A model generated the notes under the pieces. The model worked only from the letters and a program-made list of their open reading frames with translations. It did no database searches and had not been told where the DNA came from. Shown here piece after piece: positions 48,787 through 57,158 of a stretch of 64,000 bases of DNA (its first letter is position 1; each line of letters begins with the position of its first letter). The DNA is from Radiobacillus deserti (lineage in GTDB: Bacteria > Bacillota > Bacilli > Bacillales > Amphibacillaceae). The translations under genes were made by a program, and so were the position numbers. Location of the stretch: positions 248,001 through 312,000 of the forward strand of contig NZ_CP041666.1 in assembly GCF_007301515.1 (NCBI RefSeq). The letters are read 5' to 3'.

Positions 48787-51642
48787 ATGGCCATTATAAA
48801 AATAATCTTACGGAAAATGATCAATAATCGTTGGTTAACTGGTAGCTTGTTTTTAGGGTTGCTGTTGACAGTTTCCCTTGTTTCGAGTATTCCAACTTAC
48901 ATGTCAGCAGTCTTTCATACGTTATTATCTAGTGAACTGGAAGACTACTATGTAGAAGAACAACAATATCCAGGGGAGTTCAGTTATTCGGTTAACTTTA
49001 CTAAGGATAAAGACATAAAGGTGTCTAATATGTACGTGGAAATAGAAGACTGGCACAATCAGTTGATAAAGGAAACCGATATCCCTCTTTCTGCACATAC
49101 GGAAATCTTAAGTTCCGTCGCCATGGCTGTGGACTTTCCAGACAAAGAGGCAACAACCGATCAAAAAAGCGGAAGAGTACTTGGACTTTCAAATCTGGAG
49201 GAGCACATTACCATAACGGATGGAACATTTCCAAAAGATCAATTAGTTGAAGGTGTTTATGAAGCTATTGTACCAGAACAAGCACTCCTAGAAAGGGATA
49301 TGGTACTTGGAGACACATTTCTGCTAAATAAGGGAGATACAGAAATAAGGATAAAGCCTGTCGGTACATTTGTAGCTAAAGACCCGAGGGATCCATATTG
49401 GGTCTCTTTATCGCCGGAAGCCTACAGCAAAGACTTTATTATTTCGGAATCTCTATATCGGACTTCTTTTTTAAAAGAGCACGTGAAGTTGTTAGAGACC
49501 ATAAAATTTGTTTCTGCGTTTGATTACATGCAGCTTTACAAAGAAGATATTCCAACTTTACTTCAACTAGAGCATAAAGTGAAAGAAGAGGTATCTAATA
49601 AACTAGATACGATTTTACTTATTGATTTTCCAACGAAAGATCTTATCGGGTCCTATGAATTAAAAGGAAAACAACTAACGATCATGCTGTGGTCTTTGAA
49701 CGTGCCTGTCCTTGTTATGCTAGGAATCTACCTATTTATGGTTTCGCGTTTAATCATAAATCGACAAATGAATGAGATCGCCGTATTAGCAAGTAGAGGA
49801 GCAAAGCGCACACAAATTCTACTCATCTATTTCCTAGAAGTCAGTATGTTGGGTGCAATTGCATTTGTATTAGGGCCACCGATTGGATTATTCCTCTGTA
49901 AGATATTAGGGGCGACAAATGGATTTCTAGAATTTGTACAACGAACTTCTTTACCTATCCAGCTCGAGCCACAATCGTTTTTATATGGGTTTTTAGCAGT
50001 TTTAGCAGCAATTGTGATGGTCATGATTCCGGTATTTCAAGCATCCAATCGTAGTATCATAAACCAAAAACAACAGCTTGCGGACCAAGCAAAGGGGTAT
50101 AAATGGTACTCTGTTCTATTAGATGTAACTCTCCTTTCCGTAGCTATGTATGGCTGGTATGCTTTTAAAGAAAACCAAATGCTTTACACAGCACAATCCG
50201 CTGAGCTCCCTATTGATCCAACTTTATTTTTCCTACCTGCCATCTTTATTATTGGCTTAGGGTTATTTATATTAAGAATTTATCCTTTTTTATTAAAGCT
50301 AATAAACAAACTCGGAGACCGCTTTTGGTCGATTTCTCTTTATGCAACATTTGTGCAAGTAAGTCGTTCAGCGAAACAGTATCAATTTTTTATGGTATTT
50401 CTCATTATGACAATCGGTATGGGTGTTTTTAGTGCAAGTGCGGCCCGGACGATTAACAGTAATTTAGAGGAACAAATTCGTTATGAAAATGGAGCTGATA
50501 TTACAGTTGAAACAAAATGGGAAAGTAATGCCATTCCTGCTGGATCTTACGGCTCTCAGGAGACTAGGGAGGACGCGGAAAATCCCGAGCGAGAGAAACC
50601 ACAACAAGCTGAAGCGGTTGTTTACACCGAGCCCCCGTTTGAACCATTTCAGAACATTGACGGAATTGAAGAGGTAACCAAAGTGTTTGAGAAAGAAGGC
50701 GTAAAAGTAGAAGCAAATGGAAACACCATATTCACGGGTCAGCTCATGGCGATTGAACCGAAAGGATTTGGTGAAACAGCTTGGTTTAAACCAACATTAT
50801 TGGACCATCATTGGTATCAGTACTTAAATCTATTAGCGAAAGAACCTAGTTCTATCCTTCTATCGACGGCGACCGCAAAATCTTTAGGTGCTAAGGTAGG
50901 CGACTATGTAACTATGCAGTGGGATGGTTCAGGCTCGGCGGAGTTTGTTGTCTATGGGATAGTGGATTACTGGCCGGCCTTTAATCCGAATGAAAAAAAG
51001 GAAAATGATGAGAAGCCCTCTTTAGTAGTGGCCAATTTGCCATTTGTACAAAATGTAATGGGATTAGAACCTTATGACGTGTGGTTAAAAGCGGGAGAAG
51101 AGGCATCACGAGTGGAAATTTATAACAGTATGAAAAAAGAGAAATTACCTATCGTGAATATGAAGGATATTTATCCTAATCTAATAGAACTAAAAAATAG
51201 TGCCTTCCTATTAGGATTGAATGGCATGCTTACATTAGGATTTATCATCTCAATTCTACTCAGTTTTATAGGATTCTTGTTGTATTGGACGGTGACATTA
51301 AAATCAAGAACTTTACAATATGGAGTTTACCGCGCCATGGGAATTCCGATGCCTAAGCTAATTAGTATTTTAGTTTGGGAACAGCTCATGACGTCTGGTG
51401 TGGCATGTATGCTTGGCATTTTTGTCGGGGGCGTCACCAGTCGCTTATTTGTTCCATTGTTCCAGTTATCGTTTGATCCTGTAGACGTCGTACCACCTTT
51501 TGAAGTCATTTTTTCAGCGAGTGATGAACTTAAAATATATCTATTTGTACTCGTTATGTTAGGAATTGGTCTTTCGTTACTTATCGTACTATTGCGTAAG
51601 ATTAACATTCATCAAGCAGTAAAGTTAGGTGAAGATGCATGA
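48787..51642 (+). CDS. Large FtsX-family ABC permease
   Basis: The 951-residue protein has an N-terminal membrane segment, an extracytoplasmic domain (about 30-285), a group of three to four helices with IIN(R)QMNEIAVLASRGAKRTQI, further helices near 440-510, a second extracytoplasmic domain (about 560-800) and C-terminal helices (TLQYGVYRAMGIPMPKLISI). It is therefore a two-module FtsX permease, like large lipoprotein- or peptide-handling transporters. ATG 48787 follows AGGGAG. Its stop overlaps the next ATG. Substrate unknown. Confidence 0.85.
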   Translation: MAIIKIILRKMINNRWLTGSLFLGLLLTVSLVSSIPTYMSAVFHTLLSSELEDYYVEEQQYPGEFSYSVNFTKDKDIKVSNMYVEIEDWHNQLIKETDIPLSAHTEILSSVAMAVDFPDKEATTDQKSGRVLGLSNLEEHITITDGTFPKDQLVEGVYEAIVPEQALLERDMVLGDTFLLNKGDTEIRIKPVGTFVAKDPRDPYWVSLSPEAYSKDFIISESLYRTSFLKEHVKLLETIKFVSAFDYMQLYKEDIPTLLQLEHKVKEEVSNKLDTILLIDFPTKDLIGSYELKGKQLTIMLWSLNVPVLVMLGIYLFMVSRLIINRQMNEIAVLASRGAKRTQILLIYFLEVSMLGAIAFVLGPPIGLFLCKILGATNGFLEFVQRTSLPIQLEPQSFLYGFLAVLAAIVMVMIPVFQASNRSIINQKQQLADQAKGYKWYSVLLDVTLLSVAMYGWYAFKENQMLYTAQSAELPIDPTLFFLPAIFIIGLGLFILRIYPFLLKLINKLGDRFWSISLYATFVQVSRSAKQYQFFMVFLIMTIGMGVFSASAARTINSNLEEQIRYENGADITVETKWESNAIPAGSYGSQETREDAENPEREKPQQAEAVVYTEPPFEPFQNIDGIEEVTKVFEKEGVKVEANGNTIFTGQLMAIEPKGFGETAWFKPTLLDHHWYQYLNLLAKEPSSILLSTATAKSLGAKVGDYVTMQWDGSGSAEFVVYGIVDYWPAFNPNEKKENDEKPSLVVANLPFVQNVMGLEPYDVWLKAGEEASRVEIYNSMKKEKLPIVNMKDIYPNLIELKNSAFLLGLNGMLTLGFIISILLSFIGFLLYWTVTLKSRTLQYGVYRAMGIPMPKLISILVWEQLMTSGVACMLGIFVGGVTSRLFVPLFQLSFDPVDVVPPFEVIFSASDELKIYLFVLVMLGIGLSLLIVLLRKINIHQAVKLGEDA

Positions 51643-52532
51643 TAACCTGTGAAGACTTAGTAAAAATTTATAAAGTCGATGAAGATTTAGAAGTCATGGC
51701 CCTTCAAGGCTTGGATTTAAATGTGGAGAAGGGAGAAATGATGGGGATCATCGGCAATAGTGGGAGTGGCAAGTCCACTCTGCTAAACATGCTAGGTGGA
51801 TTAGATCGTCCGACTGCAGGTAAGCTTATTGTAGATGGCAAGGATCTATTAAGAATGTCCGATAAAGACTTGGTTCGATATAAATTAGAGACAGTCGGGT
51901 TTATCTGGCAAAATAATGCCAAAAATTTGTTGCCCTATTTAACGGCGCTCGAAAATGTTGAATTGCCAATGTTGCTAAAAGGAAGACATAAAAGAGAGCG
52001 AGCAAAAGAACTTCTTGAGATGGTTGGAATGGGACACCGCATTCATAATAAGCTTCACATGCTATCGGGAGGCGAACAGCAACGGGTTGCGATCGCGATT
52101 TCCTTAGCTAACTATCCCAAGCTGTTACTAGCCGATGAACCAACAGGAAGTGTGGATACAAAAACAGCGGATATTATTTTGGATGTGTTCCGTACATTGA
52201 ATCAAGAGCTGGGCGTAACGATTGTTATTGTAACGCATGATATGCAGCTAACGAAAAAAATGGACCGAGTCGTAGCAATCCGGGACGGACGTACGTCTAG
52301 TGAAATACTGAGAAAACCCTATTATGAAGACGTGCTAAGAGAAGCAGAACATATAGAAGGAGAAGAAGAGTCCCATGTGGAACTAGCTGTACTGGATAAA
52401 GCAGGAAGGCTCCAAATACCAAGAGATTATTTAGATGCGATTGGTGTCGGGAATGCAAACAAGCTCCAGGTTTTGCTAGAGAATGGGCGAATCATTTTAG
52501 AAAACCCCAATGAATCGGATTATAAGAAATAA
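51639..52532 (+). CDS. ABC ATP-binding protein with C-terminal AbrB/SpoVT-like domain (second ATPase)
   Basis: Residues 1-225 form a MacB-class ATPase: Walker A GNSGSGKST, FIWQNNAKNLLPYLTALENV, signature LSGGEQQRVAIAISL, Walker B LLLADEPTGSVD. After an acidic linker (EAEHIEGEEESH) the last 45 residues read LAVLDKAGRLQIPRDYLDAI and ANKLQVLLENGRIILENP. This matches the swapped-hairpin AbrB/SpoVT pattern (DxxGRxxIPxxLR-GI---D-v-v----g-iiL). Overlap ATGA with the permease gene. The tail suggests dimerisation or DNA/regulatory coupling (inference). Confidence 0.85.
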   Translation: MITCEDLVKIYKVDEDLEVMALQGLDLNVEKGEMMGIIGNSGSGKSTLLNMLGGLDRPTAGKLIVDGKDLLRMSDKDLVRYKLETVGFIWQNNAKNLLPYLTALENVELPMLLKGRHKRERAKELLEMVGMGHRIHNKLHMLSGGEQQRVAIAISLANYPKLLLADEPTGSVDTKTADIILDVFRTLNQELGVTIVIVTHDMQLTKKMDRVVAIRDGRTSSEILRKPYYEDVLREAEHIEGEEESHVELAVLDKAGRLQIPRDYLDAIGVGNANKLQVLLENGRIILENPNESDYKK

Positions 52533-52562
52533 AGAAGTTAGGTGGAAACACCTAACTTCTTG
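52532..52562. terminator. Terminator between the ABC operon and the diguanylate cyclase gene
   Basis: AAGAAGTTAGGTG, GAAA, CACCTAACTTCTT. Thirteen perfect pairs with modest T content on both sides; likely bidirectional. Confidence 0.8.
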
Positions 52563-52566
52563 GTTA

Positions 52567-53481
52567 TTAGTCGTAAATATGAAAATTATTTTTGCCGGAT
52601 CTTTTCGTCATATATAAGGCTCTATCAGCATTTCGGAGTAATTCCTGTGGAGTGTTCCCATGTTCCGGATAAATAGCTACTCCTATTGAAAGCGTAACGG
52701 TTATGGCTTGGTTTTCTATTATAAAACGTTGATTGAATTGATTAATTAATTGTTCGCAGAATACGTGAGGTTGGCTCACAGTAGAATAGGATGTTAAAAG
52801 AATAGCAAATTCATCTCCACCAATTCTGGCAACTAAGTTCGTTTTACTATGTTGTACTAGGCGATGCGCTATTTGCTTTAACAGATGATCACCGTATTCG
52901 TGTCCATATGTATCATTTACTTGCTTGAAGTTATCCCCATCTAGAAACATAACAGCTAGAATAGATTGCTCACTTTTTGCTTTTTCTAATTCTTCATTTA
53001 AGGCCTGACCAAAGCCTCTTCGATTGAATACATTCGTTAAATCATCGTAATAGGCGAGGTTAAGAAGTTGATTTTCGTATTCTTGTTTCTCTGAGATGTT
53101 TCTCGTCACACCCAGGACAAATTGACAGACATTCTTTTCGTCCAATATGGGGGTTAAAACCGTATGACTATATATTTTATCATTTCCGCTCATAAAGTGA
53201 TCTTCATATACATGAATATCGCGGCGAGATACACATTCTTCATATTCCTTTTGAATCTTAATGGTTTCCTTTTCTGGTAACACATCCTGGAGCTTCTTCC
53301 CATAACTATTTTCAGTTAGGTTCGTATGCGCTTGTGCTGATTTATTCATAAAATAATAATAAAAAGTGCCTTGTTCTACACTCATAACAAAAACAAGGTC
53401 GGAAAAGTAATTTGTAATTTCTAAATTAGACCGATCGGCAAAAATATCTATATCAAGTCCTCTTTGTTTGTTTAGATCCAT
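52567..53481 (-). CDS. PAS-GGDEF diguanylate cyclase
   Basis: An N-terminal PAS-like domain (about 20-130: LVFVMSVEQGTFYYYFMN to LGVTRNISEKQEYE) is followed by a GGDEF domain with DDLTNVFNRRGF, LDGDNFKQVNDTYGH and the active motif RIGGDEFAIL, then VTLSIGVAIYPEHG. It should make cyclic di-GMP from GTP. No RxxD inhibitory site is evident before GGDEF. ATG 53481 has GGAG upstream; an ATG seven codons earlier is possible. Soluble; no membrane segment. Confidence 0.88.
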   Translation of the reverse strand: MDLNKQRGLDIDIFADRSNLEITNYFSDLVFVMSVEQGTFYYYFMNKSAQAHTNLTENSYGKKLQDVLPEKETIKIQKEYEECVSRRDIHVYEDHFMSGNDKIYSHTVLTPILDEKNVCQFVLGVTRNISEKQEYENQLLNLAYYDDLTNVFNRRGFGQALNEELEKAKSEQSILAVMFLDGDNFKQVNDTYGHEYGDHLLKQIAHRLVQHSKTNLVARIGGDEFAILLTSYSTVSQPHVFCEQLINQFNQRFIIENQAITVTLSIGVAIYPEHGNTPQELLRNADRALYMTKRSGKNNFHIYD

Positions 53482-53894
53482 AGGAATACTCCAATATGTC
53501 ATATTTTAATCAAAAATATATAAGAAAATGACGCATAATTGAATAAATTATAGCATAAATACTACTTCCGGTATATGTAACAAGGGACTAAAACGTCAAA
53601 AAGATTCCGCTATTCACGGAATCCTTTACACGAATATATCTGTTTTGTAGTTTTTGTGCTTTTTCTATTTCTTATTCAATTTCTGTTCTTAAATCCACTA
53701 TATAGAGCGTCAGCTAAAAAGATTTTTTGAAGCCTGTCTATCTCTTTTTTATGAAAAGAAAGTGTTTCTTGGACGAACGAAATCCTTATAGAATCCGAAG
53801 CATTTTCTAATAGGTCAATTCCTTTATTTCATAGCTTTACGCAATTGTATTATCACTACTATATCCCCTTTGCAAAGCGGAAGCTAGAGAGTGG
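53482..53894. other. Gene-poor stretch with a possible small remnant
   Basis: A hairpin GATTCC...GGAATC lies near 53605-53625. The minus strand 53676-53825 is open and coding-like (LLENASDSIRISFVQETLSF, HKKEIDRLQKIFLADALY), ending at TGA 53676-53678, but has no ATG, GTG or TTG start after an upstream stop at about 53832. I see no other gene. Confidence 0.3.
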
Positions 53895-53897
53895 AAA

Positions 53898-53934
53898 GAA
53901 AAAAAGCTCCTTCTCCAAAGAGAAAGAGCTTTTA
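53898..53934 (-). terminator. Terminator of the cold-shock gene
   Basis: On the minus strand AAAAGCTCTTTCTC, TTTG, GAGAAGGAGCTTTTTTTCTTT follows the csp stop codon by about 17 bases. Confidence 0.9.
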
Positions 53935-53950
53935 TGGTTATTAAATGAGC

Positions 53951-54151
53951 TTACGCTTTATTTACGTTAGCAGCTTGTGGTCCGCGAGCGCCTTCTTCGA
54001 TATCGAAAGTTACCGCTTGACCTTCTTCAAGAGTTTTGAAACCTTCGCCTTGAATTGCAGAGAAGTGTACGAATACGTCGTCTCCACCTTCAACTTCGAT
54101 AAATCCAAAACCTTTGTCTGCGTTAAACCATTTTACAGTACCGTTATTCAT
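53951..54151 (-). CDS. csp: Cold-shock protein (CspA/CspB family)
   Basis: The 66-residue protein MNNGTVKWFNADKGFGFIEV is a single cold-shock domain with RNP1 KGFGFI and RNP2 VFVHF. It binds single-stranded RNA/DNA as an RNA chaperone. It lacks any tail. GGAGG lies upstream of the ATG, and the long upstream gap on this strand leaves room for the long cold-shock type leader. Confidence 0.95.
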   Translation of the reverse strand: MNNGTVKWFNADKGFGFIEVEGGDDVFVHFSAIQGEGFKTLEEGQAVTFDIEEGARGPQAANVNKA

Positions 54152-54455
54152 TGTTTTTCCTCCATTGCGTCTTGCGCGTTTATTACTATTCTTGCTCTAT
54201 ATAATCATTCCAGACGATAATCAACTTAAAAGTCATTATTTCTTTCATCTTTCATCAATCACATACCGAACAACAATAAGTGAACTTTAGTATAACATGG
54301 ATTCAAAGAAAAAGAAACTATATGAAAAGATTTTATGAAAATTAGGGAATGTGACCTATATAAACAACTGGTATGTTAACGTTTGTTGTTTATCATAGAT
54401 GAAACCGTTTGCTATGTTATACTATTTTTATTACATATCATTGGGGGAAAAGCGA
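54152..54455. promoter_or_regulatory. Divergent regulatory region between csp and a thioesterase gene
   Basis: The leftward csp side has TATACT on the minus strand near 54290, which would give a leader of about 120 nt, usual for cold-shock genes. On the + side TTATACT (54417-54423) is a possible -10 for the thioesterase gene. No convincing -35 was found for either, so this is tentative. Confidence 0.3.
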
Positions 54456-54851
54456 ATGAGTTTATTCCGTACAAAGGATACCTTAATGGAACAATTAGGG
54501 ATTGAAATTAAGGACATTAAACCAGATGGTACATGTGTGGCAACCATGCCAGTAGATCATAGGACGCATCAGCCATTTGGTTATCTTCACGGTGGCGCTT
54601 CTGTCGCACTTGCAGAAACGGTTGTAAGTTTAGGTGCAGCAAATTTAGTCGATTTGGAAAAACAAGCGGTGTTCGGTCAGGAAATAAATGCAAATCATGT
54701 TCGTTCCAAAAAAGATGGAATCGTGACTGCGACTGCATCGGTTATCTATCAAGGAAGAAGCAGTATGGTATATGAAGCTCGTATTGCGGATGAAAAGGAT
54801 CGATTAATATCCATCTGTCGGTGTACGATTGCGGTTGTGGACAAACGGTAA
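54456..54851 (+). CDS. Hotdog-fold acyl-CoA thioesterase (PaaI/DHNA-CoA type)
   Basis: The 131-residue protein carries HQPFGYLHGGASVALAETVV with the HGG loop and catalytic acid of the PaaI/MenI hotdog group, and INANHVRSKKDGIVTATAS. It hydrolyses CoA thioesters in the cytoplasm; 1,4-dihydroxy-2-naphthoyl-CoA is one possible substrate. ATG 54456 has GGGGG upstream; the frame extends 19 codons earlier. Monocistronic. Confidence 0.85.
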   Translation: MSLFRTKDTLMEQLGIEIKDIKPDGTCVATMPVDHRTHQPFGYLHGGASVALAETVVSLGAANLVDLEKQAVFGQEINANHVRSKKDGIVTATASVIYQGRSSMVYEARIADEKDRLISICRCTIAVVDKR

Positions 54852-54993
54852 CTACATGATTATGATTTAGGAATTTAAAAATTTTAGCCTTTCGTCATAC
54901 GTGTAAAGTATGGTAGGAAGGCTTTGTTTGTCAGCACCAACGACTTTTGCCGAATGGTAATGGTTAGTCTAGTCAATAGAGAGGGAGACATCT

Positions 54994-56178
54994 GTGGCAA
55001 ATCAGGAATCACTTGTACCATTGAAATCACTTTTGTTCTGTTTTCATGCGTCAAACACGATTATTGTTAGTTTTTTACCGCTATATTTGCAATTCAAAGG
55101 TTTAAGCGGAACGGAAATCGGTTTGGTCTTAGCAATTGGGCCGTTAGCTTCTATCTTTGCACAACCCTTTTGGGGATATATGAGTGATAAGTATCGAACG
55201 GTTAAGAGAATATTGATGATTTGTTTAATCGGGTTACTTGTTAGCAGTGTTATTTTCTTTCAAATGAATTCCTTAATCGCTATCCTAGGAATGGCAGCCA
55301 TCTTTTACTTTTTTATTTCTCCGATTGGTGCGTTAGGAGATAGCCTTGCTCAAAGAAGAGCGGATGCATTAGGTAAGTCGTTTGGAACCATTCGAACATG
55401 GGGCTCTATTGGGTTCGCAATTTCCTCTTTAGTGGTTGGGGAGATTTTAGCCAGAACCGGTATTCAATATATGATATGGCCCTATCTATTCTTTGGGTTA
55501 GCATGCTTAGCGATGTGTTTTACCTTAGTGGATGTTCCAACTAAGAGTCAAAAATCAATTCAACTAAAAGATGTAAAGCTACTCATTCAGAATCCGCCCT
55601 TTATTATTTTTTTGTTTTTAGTGATGTTTATTACAATCACGCACCGAACGAGCGACAGCTTTATTGGCATATACATTGCTCAATTAGGTGGAGGAGAAGG
55701 TTTGATTGGGATTTCTTGGTTCCTTGGAGTAGCGAGTGAAGCACTTGTCTTCGCATTAGCGGGGTTCTGGTTTAGAAAGTTTCCCCCACTCATTTTTATT
55801 ATAATTGCAGGCCTTCTTTATAGTGTTCGTTGGTATATGTATGCTGTATTTGATGATCCAGCGCTTATTGTTGCCTTTCAATTTTTACATGGATTGACGT
55901 TTGGCGTGTTTTATTTATCTGCTTTTCAGTATGTGACCAGACTTATTCCGGAAAACCTGCAGGCAACCGGACATTTAGTGTTTGTTTCTGTATTCTTTGG
56001 ATTATCAGGTATTATTGGTTCTTTAGGTGGAGGGGCCTTAATCGATTCAGCAGGAGGAGGTTTTTTATACGGGTGTATGGGAACTCTTGCATTTATTGGC
56101 GCCATTCTTTTACTTATCTATCATGTATTACCATTTGGTAAAGAAACAAAGCAGAAAAAAATGAAAGTGAGTTCCTAG
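54994..56178 (+). CDS. MFS transporter of the MFS_1-like (YwbF/LacY-related) group
   Basis: The protein of 394 residues has twelve hydrophobic segments. LPLYLQFKGLSGTEIGLVLA, QPFWGYMSDKYRTVKRILM and GALGDSLAQRRADALGKSFG are typical for this group, close to B. subtilis YwbF. It starts at GTG 54994 with GAGGGAGA upstream. Substrate unknown; a nucleoside or sugar is possible. The gene is followed by a small membrane gene in the same direction. Confidence 0.82.
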   Translation: MANQESLVPLKSLLFCFHASNTIIVSFLPLYLQFKGLSGTEIGLVLAIGPLASIFAQPFWGYMSDKYRTVKRILMICLIGLLVSSVIFFQMNSLIAILGMAAIFYFFISPIGALGDSLAQRRADALGKSFGTIRTWGSIGFAISSLVVGEILARTGIQYMIWPYLFFGLACLAMCFTLVDVPTKSQKSIQLKDVKLLIQNPPFIIFLFLVMFITITHRTSDSFIGIYIAQLGGGEGLIGISWFLGVASEALVFALAGFWFRKFPPLIFIIIAGLLYSVRWYMYAVFDDPALIVAFQFLHGLTFGVFYLSAFQYVTRLIPENLQATGHLVFVSVFFGLSGIIGSLGGGALIDSAGGGFLYGCMGTLAFIGAILLLIYHVLPFGKETKQKKMKVSS

Positions 56179-56238
56179 ATTGGTATATAGATACAAGTGG
56201 TATAATGAAGAAAAAGGAAGGTCAAGGAGGTTAGTTAG

Positions 56239-56496
56239 ATGAGTTGGCCTTTAATTATTATTTTAATTATTTTGTTCATCCTTACATTAGGTGGTACGTT
56301 GTACGTAGTGAGACAAGAGGATCAGAAATTGAAGCAATATGAGCGTGAAGGGGATAGTGCAGAAGCACAATTAAAGCGCTCTAGAGAATATGAATCATCT
56401 TCATTAAAATCTAATGTTCCGATTCTAACAATTATATATGGGGTAACGTTTCTATTAGCTATATTGGCGATCGTGTTATATATTAAGTTTCGCTAA
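56239..56496 (+). CDS. Small membrane protein, 85 residues
   Basis: One hydrophobic segment at about 3-23, a charged helical middle (RQEDQKLKQYEREGDSAEAQ) and a second hydrophobic segment at about 60-82. AAGGAGGTTAGTTAG precedes the ATG, a strong site. No family recognised. It may share the transcript of the MFS gene 60 bases upstream. Repeat copy 3 follows closely. Confidence 0.65.
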   Translation: MSWPLIIILIILFILTLGGTLYVVRQEDQKLKQYEREGDSAEAQLKRSREYESSSLKSNVPILTIIYGVTFLLAILAIVLYIKFR

Positions 56497-56508
56497 TGGA
56501 GGAAAAAA

Positions 56509-56706
56509 GGGGCTGGGACATAACGAAAAGGATAAGCCGAAAAGCCGAACAACAGCCTATACTAGCTCCGGAAATATACCCAGCACGAGTAGGCTCACTA
56601 GCCGCCCGCGGAAAGCGTCGTATATTTCCGGAGCGGGGTATAGGCACTAATTATAATTGTTCGTTTTTTCATTGCTTAACATACTTTTGTCCCAGCCTCT
56701 TTTTAT
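56509..56706 (+). repeat. MITE-like dispersed repeat, copy 3 (internally deleted)
   Basis: The outer ends GGCTGGGACATAACGAAAAG and TACTTTTGTCCCAGCCTC form the clearest terminal inverted repeats (GGCTGGGACA/TGTCCCAGCC). Relative to copy 1 about 50 bases are missing between GGAAATATAC and CAGCACGAGTAGG. The right end, TGTCCCAGCCTCTTTTTAT, can also act as a terminator and touches the GNAT stop codon. An open frame spanning it is not a gene. Confidence 0.85.
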
Positions 56707-57137
56707 AAGTCTTTTAAAAACACATAGCTTACTTTTCGATAATCCATTTTATCCTCATAGAAGCGGTGGGCGTCTAATCGCTGTATGCCTGATGATAGGG
56801 AGATTTTACCGTACCCGTGCTCTTTCGCCCATTGTTCCACATAAGAGAGCAACTGTTCACCGTATCCTTGAGAACGGACTTCTGGCTTTGTGACGAGGTC
56901 ACAGACCCAAATAAATTTTCCATTGTACAGCGTAATCATCGGCATATAACCAATGACGGCTACCATTTTTCCATCTGAACAAAGAGCTGCTAGTTGATAG
57001 TGGTCTTTTTCTTGCGCTTGTTCTACAAGTTCAAGGAATTCTTTTTCCTCCAAGTGGGTTCGTAGGTGCTTCATCACAGGATAGGCTTCCCGCCACTCAT
57101 CCTGTGTAATTAGAGATTTAATCGTAACAGAGCTCAT
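56703..57137 (-). CDS. GNAT family N-acetyltransferase
   Basis: The protein of 144 residues has VCDLVTKPEVRSQGYGEQLL with the acetyl-CoA loop R-S-Q-G-Y-G and a C-terminal LDAHRFYEDKMDYRKVSYVF. It transfers acetyl to an unknown acceptor. AAGGAGG lies upstream of ATG 57137. It follows pepT by 21 bases on the same strand, so the two may be co-transcribed. Confidence 0.85.
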   Translation of the reverse strand: MSSVTIKSLITQDEWREAYPVMKHLRTHLEEKEFLELVEQAQEKDHYQLAALCSDGKMVAVIGYMPMITLYNGKFIWVCDLVTKPEVRSQGYGEQLLSYVEQWAKEHGYGKISLSSGIQRLDAHRFYEDKMDYRKVSYVFLKDL

Positions 57138-57158
57138 ATGAAAATCCTCCTTGGAAAC

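Noticed and set aside
56496..56708. 70-codon open frame with a GGAAAAAAGG leader
   Set aside because: It spans repeat copy 3 and shares repeat-derived peptide with the frame in copy 1; not a gene.
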